The notes beneath the pieces are model-generated. The model did no database searches. It was not told where the DNA came from and saw nothing but the letters and a program-made list of their open reading frames with translations. The translations under genes and the position numbers were made by a program. Positions 18,102-26,443 of a stretch of 64,000 bases of DNA are shown piece after piece. Source of the stretch: Rhodococcus sp. PAMC28707. Lineage in GTDB: Bacteria > Actinomycetota > Actinomycetes > Mycobacteriales > Mycobacteriaceae. The stretch covers positions 1,798,001 to 1,862,000 of the forward strand of contig NZ_CP039253.1 of assembly GCF_004795915.1 (NCBI RefSeq). The letters are read 5' to 3'. The number at the start of each line of letters is the position of its first letter. Position 1 is the first letter of the stretch.

Positions 18102-19559
18102 ATGACCGACTTCGCCAAGCTGTTCATCGGCGGGCACTGGACCGCACCGTCAACCGAGGAGACGCTCGACGTCTTCTCACCCGCCACCGAGGAGCGCGTC
18201 GGGAGTACTCCCGTAGCCGCGCCCGCCGATATCGACGCGGCGGCACAGGCCGCGCGCACCGCCTTCGACTCCGGCCCCTGGGCCCGATCCTCCCCCGCCG
18301 AACGAGCACAGGTGCTCGCGAACTTCGCCAAGCTGATCGAGGAAAAAAGCGCCGAGCTCACCGAGGTCATCTCGGGCGAAATGGGCGCCCCGCACACCAT
18401 GGTCGGGATGCTGCAGCAGACTCCCGCACTGGCTGCGCTCAACTACTACGTTTCGCTCGCCGAGACCTTCCCCTGGAAGGAAACCCGGCACGGCGCATTC
18501 GGCCAGTCCAACATCACCCGTGAAGCCGTCGGCGTCGTCGCTGCCGTCATCGCCTGGAACGTCCCACTGTTCCTCGCGATCAACAAGTTGGCGCCCGCCT
18601 TGCTCGCCGGCTGCTCGGTGCTGCTCAAGCCCGCTCCCGAAACACCACTGTCCGCCAACCTCCTCGCCGATCTCCTGACCGAGGCCGGACTACCGGAAGG
18701 CGTGCTCTCGGTCCTTCCCGGCGGCGCCGAGACCGGCAAGTACCTCACCGCACACCCACTCGTGGACAAGGTCACCTTCACCGGCAGCACCGACGTCGGC
18801 CGCAGCATCGGCGCAACCGCCGCGCAGCAACTCAAACGATGCTCACTCGAACTCGGCGGAAAGTCCGCAGCAATCCTGCTCGAGGACGTGGACATCGCGT
18901 CGGCGATACCGATGCTGCTGCTGTCCGGGCTCATGAACAGCGGGCAGGCCTGCGTCGCACAGACTCGCATCCTCGCCCCGCGCTCGCGCTACGACGAGAT
19001 CGTCGACGCCATGGTCGCGGGAGCCGGCTGGATGAAGATGGGCGATCCGACGGACCCCGCAACGCAACTCGGCCCCCTCATCTCGGAGAAGCAGCGCGAC
19101 CGCGTCGAGGCATACATCGCGAAGGGCAAGGAAGAAGGTGCCCGTCTCGTCCTCGGCGGCGGACGTCCGGAGGGGTTGGACAAAGGCTGGTACGTCGAGC
19201 CGACCATCTTCGCTGATGTCGACAACTCGATGACGATCGCCCAGGAAGAAATCTTCGGTCCGGTCCTCGCGGTCATTCCCTACGACTCCGAAGACGAAGC
19301 CATCAAGATCGCCAACGACTCCACCTACGGCCTCGCCGGATCGGTCTGGACCACCGACATCGAGCACGGCGTCGAGGTTTCCGCGCAGATCCGCACCGGC
19401 ACGTCGGCCATCAACTGGTACGCCTTCGATCCCAGCGCCCCATTCGGTGGCTACAAGAACTCCGGCATCGGACGCGAAAGCGGCCCCGAAGGCCTCGAGG
19501 CGTACTGCGAACTCAAGTCGGTCCTCATGCCGCCGGGGTACGTGGCGCCCACTGCTTGA
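18102..19559 (+). CDS. NAD(P)-dependent aldehyde dehydrogenase (Rv0223c-like)
   Basis: This is a full-length 485-residue ALDH. It contains the nucleotide loop FTGSTDVGRSIG, the general base Glu in LELGGKSA and the catalytic Cys in NSGQACVAQTRIL. The late motif EEIFGPVLAVIPYDSEDEA is also present. It oxidises an aldehyde to a carboxylate in the cytoplasm. It follows the ROK kinase by 70 bp, and its position before pckA matches Rv0223c. The substrate cannot be read from the sequence. Downstream lie an unusual tRNA-like hairpin and then a conventional terminator. Confidence 0.92.
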   Translation: MTDFAKLFIGGHWTAPSTEETLDVFSPATEERVGSTPVAAPADIDAAAQAARTAFDSGPWARSSPAERAQVLANFAKLIEEKSAELTEVISGEMGAPHTMVGMLQQTPALAALNYYVSLAETFPWKETRHGAFGQSNITREAVGVVAAVIAWNVPLFLAINKLAPALLAGCSVLLKPAPETPLSANLLADLLTEAGLPEGVLSVLPGGAETGKYLTAHPLVDKVTFTGSTDVGRSIGATAAQQLKRCSLELGGKSAAILLEDVDIASAIPMLLLSGLMNSGQACVAQTRILAPRSRYDEIVDAMVAGAGWMKMGDPTDPATQLGPLISEKQRDRVEAYIAKGKEEGARLVLGGGRPEGLDKGWYVEPTIFADVDNSMTIAQEEIFGPVLAVIPYDSEDEAIKIANDSTYGLAGSVWTTDIEHGVEVSAQIRTGTSAINWYAFDPSAPFGGYKNSGIGRESGPEGLEAYCELKSVLMPPGYVAPTA

Positions 19560-19587
19560 TTTCCGCAGGCAGGGTTCGACGTCTGAC

Positions 19588-19655
19588 AATTTGCTCCCCT
19601 AGTTGGGATTCGAACCGCCTACAGGGGGTTCGAATCCCGAATAGGGGAGCAAATT
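19588..19655. repeat. 68-bp inverted repeat with tRNA T-arm/acceptor-like arms
   Basis: Two 29-base arms (19588-19616 and 19627-19655) are inverted copies with two mismatches, around the 10-base spacer GCCTACAGGG. Each arm, read outward, contains GGTTCGAATCCC followed by a segment ending GGGGAGC, like the T-arm and 3' acceptor half of a tRNA. No D-arm, anticodon arm or 5' acceptor half is visible. It sits between the convergent aldehyde dehydrogenase and pckA genes, and a separate perfect terminator hairpin follows 22 bases later. It could be tRNA-derived debris, a mobile palindrome or a processing/termination signal. Confidence 0.8.
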
Positions 19656-19677
19656 TCGCAGCCGACCCACCCACACA

Positions 19678-19717
19678 ACGAAGCGGGGCTCACCCAGAAG
19701 GGTGAGCCCCGCTTCGT
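19678..19717. terminator. bidirectional terminator, 18-bp perfect stem
   Basis: ACGAAGCGGGGCTCACCC and its exact complement enclose an AGAA loop. The hairpin lies 10 bases after the pckA stop and also faces the aldehyde dehydrogenase. It probably terminates both converging transcripts. Confidence 0.9.
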
Positions 19718-19726
19718 ATTGTCGAG

Positions 19727-21559
19727 CTATGCGCCCAGACGCTGCTTCAGAGCTTCGAACTCGTCCTTGATACCGGTGGGAAGCTTCTCACCGACGAACT
19801 CGAACCACTCCTCGATCAGTGGGATCTCGGCCTTCCACTCGTCGACGTTCACCGCGAGTGCCTCGGCGACGTCTTCGACTGTGGTGTCGAGGCCCGTGAT
19901 GTCGAGTGCTGCTGCCGTCGGGACGACTCCGATGGGCGTCTCGACGCCTTCGGCCTTGTGCTCGATACGCTCTACGATCCACTTCAGGACGCGGGAGTTC
20001 TCGCCGAATCCTGGCCAGAGGAAGCGCTTGTCGTCGCCGCGGCGGAACCAGTTGACGTAGAACACCTTCGGGAGCTTCGACTCGTCGGCGTTCTTGCCGA
20101 GGTCGATCCAGTGCTGGAAGTAGTCACCGACGTTGTAGCCGAGGAACGGCAGCATGGCCATCGGATCGCGGCGGATGGCTCCGACCGTGCCCTCGGCTGC
20201 TGCTGTCTGCTCGGATCCGACGGTGGCACCCATGAACACGCCGTGCTGCCAGTCGCGAGCCTCGGTGACCAGCGGAACCGTCGTCTTGCGACGCCCACCG
20301 AACAGGATTGCCGAAATCGGCACACCCTCCGGGTCGTCCCACTCGGCGGCCATCGACGGGCACTGAGCCATGGGCACGCAGTAGCGAGAGTTGGGGTGTG
20401 CGGCGTTCTGATCGGACTCGGGCGTCCAGTCGTTGCCCTTCCAGTCGATCAGATGCTGTGGGTCTCCTTCGAGGCCCTCCCACCACACGTCGCCGTCGTC
20501 GGTCAGTGCGACGTTGGTGAACAACGAGTTGCCCTGATCGATGGTCTTCATCGCGTTGGGGTTGGAATCCCAGTTGGTTCCCGGTGCGACACCGAAGAAG
20601 CCGAATTCGGGGTTGACGGCGTAGAGACGGCCGTCCTTGCCGAAGCGCATCCAGGCGATATCGTCACCGATGGTCTCGGCGCGCCAGCCCGGAATCGTCG
20701 GCTGAATCATTGCGAGGTTGGTCTTGCCACATGCGGACGGGAACGCCGCGGCGATGTAGTAGGCCTTGTCCTCCGGCGAAATCAGCTTGAGGATCAGCAT
20801 GTGCTCGGCGAGCCAGCCCTCGTCGTGAGCCATTGCCGACGCAATACGCAGGGAGTAGCACTTCTTGCCCAGCAGAGCGTTGCCGCCGTAACCGGAACCG
20901 AAGCTCCAGATCTCGCGATCCTCGGGGAAATGCGTGATGTATTTGGTGCTGTTGCACGGCCACGGGACGTCGTCCTGGCCGTCGGCGAGCGGAGCGCCGA
21001 GCGAATGCAGCGCCTTGACGAAGAAGCCGTCGTCGCCGAGCTTGTCCAGTACTACCGAGCCCATCCGAGTCATGACGCGCATCGAGACGACGACGTACTC
21101 CGAGTCGGTGATCTCCACGCCCAACTTGGGGTCCTCGGCGGCGAGCGGTCCCATGCAGAACGGGACGACGTACATGGTGCGTCCGCGCATGCAGCCGCGG
21201 TAGAGCCCGGACATCAGCTCACGCATCTCCGACGGGTCCATCCAATTGTTGGTGGGGCCTGCGTCGATCTCTTCCTTGGAACAGATGTACGTCCGCGACT
21301 CGACGCGTGCAACGTCGGTCGGATCGGAATTGCCGAGGAACGAGTTCGGCTTCTTTTCGTCGTTGAGCCGGGTGAAGGTGCCTGCGTCCACCAAGTGCGT
21401 GGTGAGACGCTCCCACTCTTCGTCGGATCCGTCAGCAAAAACCACCCGCTCCGGCTCGGTGAGTTCTGCTACTTCCTGCACCCATGCAAGAAGTTCCTTG
21501 TGTTGGGTGGGAAGTGCGGCATCAGTGCCGTTCAAACCGGGAATGGTCGCTGAGGTCAT
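19727..21559 (-). CDS. pckA: phosphoenolpyruvate carboxykinase (GTP)
   Basis: This full-length 610-residue GTP-type PEPCK interconverts oxaloacetate and phosphoenolpyruvate for gluconeogenesis. The kinase-1 P-loop is [15 protein letters not shown] with the reactive cysteine typical of the GTP class. The kinase-2 region reads [15 protein letters not shown]-terminal lid region is present. The ATG at 21559 is preceded by AGGAG. The location matches Rv0211. Strong convergent terminators bound its 3' end. Gluconeogenic control is expected; an 11-bp palindrome upstream is a possible operator. Confidence 0.97.
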   Translation of the reverse strand: MTSATIPGLNGTDAALPTQHKELLAWVQEVAELTEPERVVFADGSDEEWERLTTHLVDAGTFTRLNDEKKPNSFLGNSDPTDVARVESRTYICSKEEIDAGPTNNWMDPSEMRELMSGLYRGCMRGRTMYVVPFCMGPLAAEDPKLGVEITDSEYVVVSMRVMTRMGSVVLDKLGDDGFFVKALHSLGAPLADGQDDVPWPCNSTKYITHFPEDREIWSFGSGYGGNALLGKKCYSLRIASAMAHDEGWLAEHMLILKLISPEDKAYYIAAAFPSACGKTNLAMIQPTIPGWRAETIGDDIAWMRFGKDGRLYAVNPEFGFFGVAPGTNWDSNPNAMKTIDQGNSLFTNVALTDDGDVWWEGLEGDPQHLIDWKGNDWTPESDQNAAHPNSRYCVPMAQCPSMAAEWDDPEGVPISAILFGGRRKTTVPLVTEARDWQHGVFMGATVGSEQTAAAEGTVGAIRRDPMAMLPFLGYNVGDYFQHWIDLGKNADESKLPKVFYVNWFRRGDDKRFLWPGFGENSRVLKWIVERIEHKAEGVETPIGVVPTAAALDITGLDTTVEDVAEALAVNVDEWKAEIPLIEEWFEFVGEKLPTGIKDEFEALKQRLGA

Positions 21560-21869
21560 CTAACTCTCCTGGGGTGAGCCGGAACCAGATACAACTTCGT
21601 CGCTGCCGGGCTGAGCAGCGGTACAAAGCAAACCTGATCATCCCTTTCTGTGGGGCGCTGCCCGATTGTCAATCGCGTATACCGCATCCTACCGGTCACG
21701 TCAATCGAGAACACGGGCGCCGGGTGTCCTGGTCTCAGGTTAACTCCGAGTGACGCCGTTCCGGAACCGGGGTCTTGTCCGATTGGTCACAAGAACGATT
21801 CAGCTGATGAAAAGAGAATTCGCGCCGACGCGATTATCGGTATTGACATGGAAGAACGATCAACTACAA
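21560..21869. other. pckA promoter region, no gene
   Basis: About 310 bases without a supportable ORF. Reading toward pckA there is a TTGACA box (complement of 21667-21672) inside the palindrome GATTG-T-CAATC at 21664-21674, with no convincing -10. A further 10-bp palindrome GTTCCGGAAC lies at 21758-21767. Nothing else is recognised. Confidence 0.5.
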
Positions 21870-22163
21870 CTAATCGAAAATCTCGCCCGAATCGGTGCGC
21901 TCGAACCGCGAAGATCCGTCGGCGGTACGAAAAATCTCCCAGGATTGGTAACCACCGTCACGTCCGAAACTTGTGAACGTTTCGATCACGCCGTCGGCGT
22001 CCGCATCTCGTGCGATGGTCACGCCTGCATCGGTGTGGGTCACCCGGGTCTCCTCGAACCCATCGCCGTCGACGTCGAACATCTCTGTCGAGAGCGCCTC
22101 CGACGGTTCGTCGTGGTCGGCTGCGGCACTCGCGTCTACGAAGAACGCGTCGGTAAAGTCCAT
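21870..22163 (-). CDS. small acidic protein with EF-hand-like Asp loops
   Basis: This 97-residue protein (ATG 22163 after GAGGTGGGG; a GTG 9 bases upstream is an alternative) has no signal peptide or membrane segment. It contains DVDGDGFEET and DADADGVIET, which resemble calcium-binding DxDxDG loops as in dockerin-type repeats, followed by FGRDGGYQSWEIFRTADGSSRFERTDSGEIFD. It resembles actinobacterial proteins annotated as domains of unknown function; I cannot name the family with certainty. It lies between pckA and the G-domain pair, 42 bp after the latter and on the same strand, so it may be the last gene of that operon. Confidence 0.65.
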   Translation of the reverse strand: MDFTDAFFVDASAAADHDEPSEALSTEMFDVDGDGFEETRVTHTDAGVTIARDADADGVIETFTSFGRDGGYQSWEIFRTADGSSRFERTDSGEIFD

Positions 22164-22205
22164 GGTCCCCACCTCGATGTCTCGTACGAACAGCCTTGTC
22201 GCGCC

Positions 22206-23738
22206 CTATCTGTTCAGACGCGCCGCGGAACGCGTCGGTTCCACCCTCGGCTCGAGAGATTTCGGATGAGTATTCGCCGGGTCGGACACGTCGAACTTCT
22301 CGATTCCACGATCCAGCGATGCAAGGTCCCTGTCGCACGCGGCCAGAACCGCCGCCCGATGTTGCGCGGCACCTCGCAGCGCAGCCTCGACTCGTCCGAG
22401 TTCGGTCTCGGCCGAGATCGCCATCGCACGCGAAGTTTCACCTTCTGCCTGCGCGAACGCGGTTTCGGCAGCGAGGATTCTTGCGAGCGCACTCTGCTCC
22501 CACAACGACTTGGCCGATCCTGCCCTCTCGTACGCCCAAGTGCGCACATGCACCCGATCGGCAACCAGCGAGCGGGCGCGCACCAGCCACCACGCAGCGA
22601 GAGCACCGAGTATCAGCGAGACAGGAATGACGGCAATCGCCAGCGCGGGCACCATCGACAACGGCGACACCGCGATCCGACCCAACCCGACACCGGCGGA
22701 TGCACCGACGAAAATCATGATGCGGTCTTCCATGCTTCGGCGACGCGAGGTCGGTTCCTCGATCTCGGTCCGAGCCTCGACCTCAGCGGGCACGTCCGCT
22801 CCCAAATCGAGATCGGCATCGATCGAGCGCAGTCTCCTCACCAACGAGGATTCCACCCCGTCTCTGGCGCGTTCGAGCAGCCGAGTCAGATGCGCGGGTA
22901 GTTGCGAAAGTTCCGCTCTGCTCGCAGTATCGACGGATTCTCTTGCTTCAGAGGTGAATTGACGTACCGCTTCGTTGATCTCGTGCATCGTTTCCGCTCG
23001 GGTCAACTGAAGCCTGCTGCGCAACGTTGCAGCGCGGTCGGTCCGCCCGCGATCACGTGAGTCCACGAGACGAGCCCGCTCTGCGCGTAGTCCTGCTGTC
23101 GTCGACGCGCTCGTCACCGCCCGCGCCTTGTTCACGATCTCGCGACGCGCACCCGCGGCGGCCGCCCGTACTGCTGCGTTGTACTTCCGCTCGCGCACCG
23201 CGCGGTCCGCCTGCACCATCGCTGAGCAGACGAAGGCCCCGAGCGCATCGATGCCCGACTCGTCCGCGAGCGAGTCGCGCGCGTCGCGATCTGACGAGGC
23301 CCGGCTGCACTCGGCGAGCTTAGCGGAAATGGGCCACAGCGACACGTCGACAGCACGAGGAACGCGCTCGCTGATCACTGCCGACACCGATCGCCGAACC
23401 TCACGCCAATCTCGGTGGGCATCGATCTTGTTGATCACCACAGCGACCGTCGTCGACTCCAACGCGGGCGCCAGCTCGGCCAGGGCGTCGCGGCCGAGCG
23501 GTGCGGACGCATCGAGTACGAACACCACCACCGCTGCAGTGGTGACGTCATGAGCCCACTCGAGTACCCCGTCGGCTGCGACGGCCAACTCCTTCTCGAC
23601 TGCAGATACGCCCGATCCACCGACGCCGGAGAGATAGACGCCCCGGGGAACCGCGCGTCGTGCGTTCGCGATGTCGTCTGTCCCGATCGGATACCACCGG
23701 CGAACGACGCTGTCCATGTCTGCGGGTACGTCGATCAC
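22206..23738 (-). CDS. membrane-anchored GTPase-like protein (Rv0210-like)
   Basis: This 510-residue protein has a G-domain-like N-terminus, a long charged helical middle and two adjacent helices (IMIFVGASAGVGLGRIAV and PALAIAVIPVSLILGALAAWWLV, about residues 345-400). A further helical tail follows. The P-loop position reads GVYLSGVGGSGVSAVEKEL, without the usual GKS. The base-recognition motif VVINKIDAH is intact. The architecture resembles bacterial dynamin-like proteins. GTG 23738 overlaps the stop of the upstream G-domain gene as GTGA, so it is chosen over the longer frame. It corresponds to Rv0210 by position; function is unknown. Confidence 0.75.
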   Translation of the reverse strand: MIDVPADMDSVVRRWYPIGTDDIANARRAVPRGVYLSGVGGSGVSAVEKELAVAADGVLEWAHDVTTAAVVVFVLDASAPLGRDALAELAPALESTTVAVVINKIDAHRDWREVRRSVSAVISERVPRAVDVSLWPISAKLAECSRASSDRDARDSLADESGIDALGAFVCSAMVQADRAVRERKYNAAVRAAAAGARREIVNKARAVTSASTTAGLRAERARLVDSRDRGRTDRAATLRSRLQLTRAETMHEINEAVRQFTSEARESVDTASRAELSQLPAHLTRLLERARDGVESSLVRRLRSIDADLDLGADVPAEVEARTEIEEPTSRRRSMEDRIMIFVGASAGVGLGRIAVSPLSMVPALAIAVIPVSLILGALAAWWLVRARSLVADRVHVRTWAYERAGSAKSLWEQSALARILAAETAFAQAEGETSRAMAISAETELGRVEAALRGAAQHRAAVLAACDRDLASLDRGIEKFDVSDPANTHPKSLEPRVEPTRSAARLNR

Positions 23739-24796
23739 GAGTGGGCTCGCATTCGTAGATACCCCCGTGAGATCGCGCGTGCTGCCCGGCTGTAGTTCGG
23801 ATCTTCGGTGGACTGTGAGCGGGCAAGCCACAGTGCGGCCGATTCGATCTTGTCCCCTGGCTCCACCGTCTCGCCGAGCGCATCCAACGCCGACCGCATG
23901 ATCACCAGGACTGCCTCGTCGGAGGTCAGGAAGATCTCGAGTTCCTCCGCGCTCGTCGGATGCTCGGCAGCAAGTTCGGCCAACCGGCGCAGTAGTCGGG
24001 CCTGCCTTGCGACGCGCACTCGCTCGACGCTCTGCCGAACTGTGTCGGTGAACCGCGCCGCGCCACTGACGCCGAGCAGCAGGAGCCGAATCCGCACGTC
24101 ATCCATCGTGGGATCGGCTCGCAGGGCCTCTACGACAGTGCGCACACCGAGAATTTCGATGTGCTCGACGAGTGCGTCACGCTCGACCTCAGTCGGCACT
24201 TCTCGCGACTCCGACGCTGGGCGGAGATCGGCGCGCAGAAACCTCTCCCTTGTCAGCATCATGTCCGAGGAAAGGTGCGGGGCCGCGCGGCGAAGCATCT
24301 CGAAGGACTTCGGCCCTCCCTCCGACACCGTCCGGGCGATCGTTCCCATCAGCGGAAGCACTTCGATACCGACCGCGGACGTCAGCCGGTCCAGCGACCC
24401 CGCAAGGTCGTCGACGGTGTCGGCCTTGGCCAGTACCGGCACCACGTGCGACGCCGACGCCACAGCGTCGACATCCGCCTTCTGGGCGCCATTCGTAAGC
24501 ACATAGACCACTACGTCACCGTCGAGGTCAGGGTCTGGTGCGCTCGGCACGTCCATCGCAGCGGTCTCGGTGATTTCGACCTCTTCCCAACCGGCGTCGG
24601 CCAACCCGGAAACAGCGGATGCAGTCAACACCGCACGCACCGAGGACTTACCCACCCCCACCCGGCCGGACACTTGAATGCGAATCCGGGCGAAGCAGCG
24701 GTCGAGGGCGAGGCCCATCTCGACGCCCGAGCCTGGATCGCGCTCGGCCACACTCGACGCAAGTGAGCGCATTCGGCCCTGGTTCACTCCGCTCAT
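23735..24796 (-). CDS. P-loop GTPase-like protein (Rv0209-like)
   Basis: This 353-residue soluble protein has a proper Walker A loop (IQVSGRVGVGKSSVRAVL, about residues 42-59), a strand-Asp region (DVVVYVLTNG) and an AKAD motif at the position of NKxD. The C-terminal half is helical. The ATG at 24796 follows GGGGGG and fits the length of Rv0209 (361 residues by memory). It is the first gene of the pair: its stop overlaps the start of the membrane partner by 4 bp. The two proteins carry complementary G motifs, so a heteromeric GTPase is plausible. Confidence 0.75.
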   Translation of the reverse strand: MSGVNQGRMRSLASSVAERDPGSGVEMGLALDRCFARIRIQVSGRVGVGKSSVRAVLTASAVSGLADAGWEEVEITETAAMDVPSAPDPDLDGDVVVYVLTNGAQKADVDAVASASHVVPVLAKADTVDDLAGSLDRLTSAVGIEVLPLMGTIARTVSEGGPKSFEMLRRAAPHLSSDMMLTRERFLRADLRPASESREVPTEVERDALVEHIEILGVRTVVEALRADPTMDDVRIRLLLLGVSGAARFTDTVRQSVERVRVARQARLLRRLAELAAEHPTSAEELEIFLTSDEAVLVIMRSALDALGETVEPGDKIESAALWLARSQSTEDPNYSRAARAISRGYLRMRAHS

Positions 24797-24982
24797 GACG
24801 TCCCCCCACCGAGATTGCTGCACGTAACCGGGCTTTGCGCTCACGACGGGGTCCCAACCCGTCGTGCCGACCGATTCTGGCACAGACCCGCCGGAAACTT
24901 TTCACGGAAGACACCCGCTGGCCTGCATTTACACAGAAAGTCTCAACTTCAACTCCAGACCCATCTGTCACACACTGTCCCG

Positions 24983-25741
24983 ATGGGCGACAATGGTTCA
25001 GTGAACGACGCACGAAGCACCACGCCGAACCTCGAACCAGGGGACAACCAGGGCCAGAATCGAGGGTCCCGGCTGTACCCGAGGGTGACGAGCTTTCGCT
25101 CCCGGCGCGGCGCTTTGACCGCCGCGCAGCAGACCACCTGGGACACGCTGTGGCCGAAGATCGGCCGCGATGTCGCCGACGACCTCATCGACATCGATGG
25201 GTGGTTCGACCGTCCCGGGCCGGCGATCCTCGAGATCGGATCCGGAACCGGTACCGCCACGACCGCGATGGCTCAGGCCGAACCGCACGTGAACTTGATG
25301 GCGGTCGAGGTCTACCGCCCCGGTCTCGCTCAGACGCTGCAACAGATCGAGCGCGAGGAGATCGACAACATTCGTCTACTTCGCGGCGATGCGATGGACG
25401 TGTTGGAGAACATGCTGACCTCGGAATCGTTGACGGGCGTCCGGGTGTTCTTTCCGGACCCCTGGCCCAAGGTCCGCCACCACAAACGCCGACTGCTGCA
25501 GGCCCCCACCTTCGCGATGATCGCCGACAGGTTGAAGCCGGGCGGAGTTCTGCACGTCGCAACCGATCACGCCGAGTATGCAGAATGGATCGCCGAGGCC
25601 GGGAACGCAGAACCGTTGCTGACCGTTCTCGATTGGGAGTCTCCGATGACACACGAGCGACCCGTCACCAAGTTCGAGGGCAAAGCCCAACTTGTGGGCA
25701 GCTCGGTGACGGAGTTGATATGGGGGAAGATCACACCATGA
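24983..25741 (+). CDS. trmB: tRNA (guanine-N7-)-methyltransferase
   Basis: This enzyme of about 252 residues methylates G46 in the variable loop of tRNAs using SAM. It contains AILEIGSGTGTATTAMAQ (motif I), AVEVYRPG, RLLRGDAMD and the TrmB signature VFFPDPWPKVRHHKRRLLQ. The start is uncertain: ATG 24983 is used here, and GTG 25001 is an alternative. The open frame extends further upstream without a good ribosome site. Its TGA overlaps the NYN gene start as ATGA, so the genes are coupled. The order trmB-NYN-mmpL3 matches Rv0208c-Rv0206c. Confidence 0.93.
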   Translation: MGDNGSVNDARSTTPNLEPGDNQGQNRGSRLYPRVTSFRSRRGALTAAQQTTWDTLWPKIGRDVADDLIDIDGWFDRPGPAILEIGSGTGTATTAMAQAEPHVNLMAVEVYRPGLAQTLQQIEREEIDNIRLLRGDAMDVLENMLTSESLTGVRVFFPDPWPKVRHHKRRLLQAPTFAMIADRLKPGGVLHVATDHAEYAEWIAEAGNAEPLLTVLDWESPMTHERPVTKFEGKAQLVGSSVTELIWGKITP

Positions 25742-26442
25742 GCGTCAGCGAAGAAGTCTCGAATACAGCTTTCGCTCCCATACCCGACCTCGACACAAGT
25801 GATTCTCATCACAACAAACGAGTACTTCTGGTGTGGGATGCCCCCAACCTCGACATGGGGCTCGGCGCAATTCTCGGAGGTAGGCCGACTGCGGCGTACC
25901 GCCCACGGTTCGATGCGCTGGGCCGATGGCTGTTGCAGCGCACCGCCGAACTGTCGGAGAACGGTTCGGGGATCCTCGAAGCCGAGGCAACCGTCTTCAC
26001 CAATATCGCCCCAGGCAGTGCCGACGTCGTTCGCCCCTGGGTCGAAGCGTTGCGTAACGTGGGTTTCGCGGTGTTCGCCAAGCCCAAGGTGGACGAGGAC
26101 AGTGATGTCGACGACGACATGCTCGACCACATCGAGTTTCGCAATCGCGGTGGCGGGCTTGCCGGAGTCATGGTCGCTTCCGCGGATGGCCAGGCCTTTC
26201 GTGAGCCACTGGAGAGCATCGCCGCAACTGGTGTGCCCGTTCAGGTGCTCGGGTTCCGTGAGCACGCGAGCTGGGCGGTCACATCGGAGACTCTGGAGTT
26301 CCTCGACCTCGAGGACATTCCCGGAGTCTTCCGTGAGTCTCTGCCTCGCGTGAGTCTCGACTCGCTGCCGGACGAAGGCGCATGGCTGCAGCCGTTCCGA
26401 CCACTGTCCGCCCTTCTCGTCGGGCGTCAAGGAGTTTCTTAA
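25738..26442 (+). CDS. NYN-domain protein (Rv0207c-like)
   Basis: This 234-residue cytosolic protein has an NYN (PIN-like nuclease) fold. Strand 1 reads VLLVWDAPNLDMGLGAILGG, with the metal-site Asp and Asn. An acidic cluster DEDSDVDDDMLDHIEF and VMVASADGQAF with the later acidic position follow. Such domains are putative RNases. It overlaps trmB by 4 bp and lies one base before mmpL3, sharing a conserved operon in mycobacteria and rhodococci. Pairing a possible RNase with a tRNA methyltransferase and a mycolate exporter is unexplained. Confidence 0.82.
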   Translation: MSVSEEVSNTAFAPIPDLDTSDSHHNKRVLLVWDAPNLDMGLGAILGGRPTAAYRPRFDALGRWLLQRTAELSENGSGILEAEATVFTNIAPGSADVVRPWVEALRNVGFAVFAKPKVDEDSDVDDDMLDHIEFRNRGGGLAGVMVASADGQAFREPLESIAATGVPVQVLGFREHASWAVTSETLEFLDLEDIPGVFRESLPRVSLDSLPDEGAWLQPFRPLSALLVGRQGVS

Positions 26443-26443
26443 A

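Noticed and set aside
19588..19655. A complete tRNA gene at this position
   Set aside because: Only T-arm and 3' acceptor-like sequence occurs, twice in inverted orientation. No D-arm, anticodon arm or 5' acceptor half can be folded from the 68 bases or the near flanks.
19958..21553. 531-codon open frame on the + strand
   Set aside because: It lies entirely opposite pckA, which has full family motifs. The frame is open because of GC-rich codon bias, and the protein has no recognisable domain.
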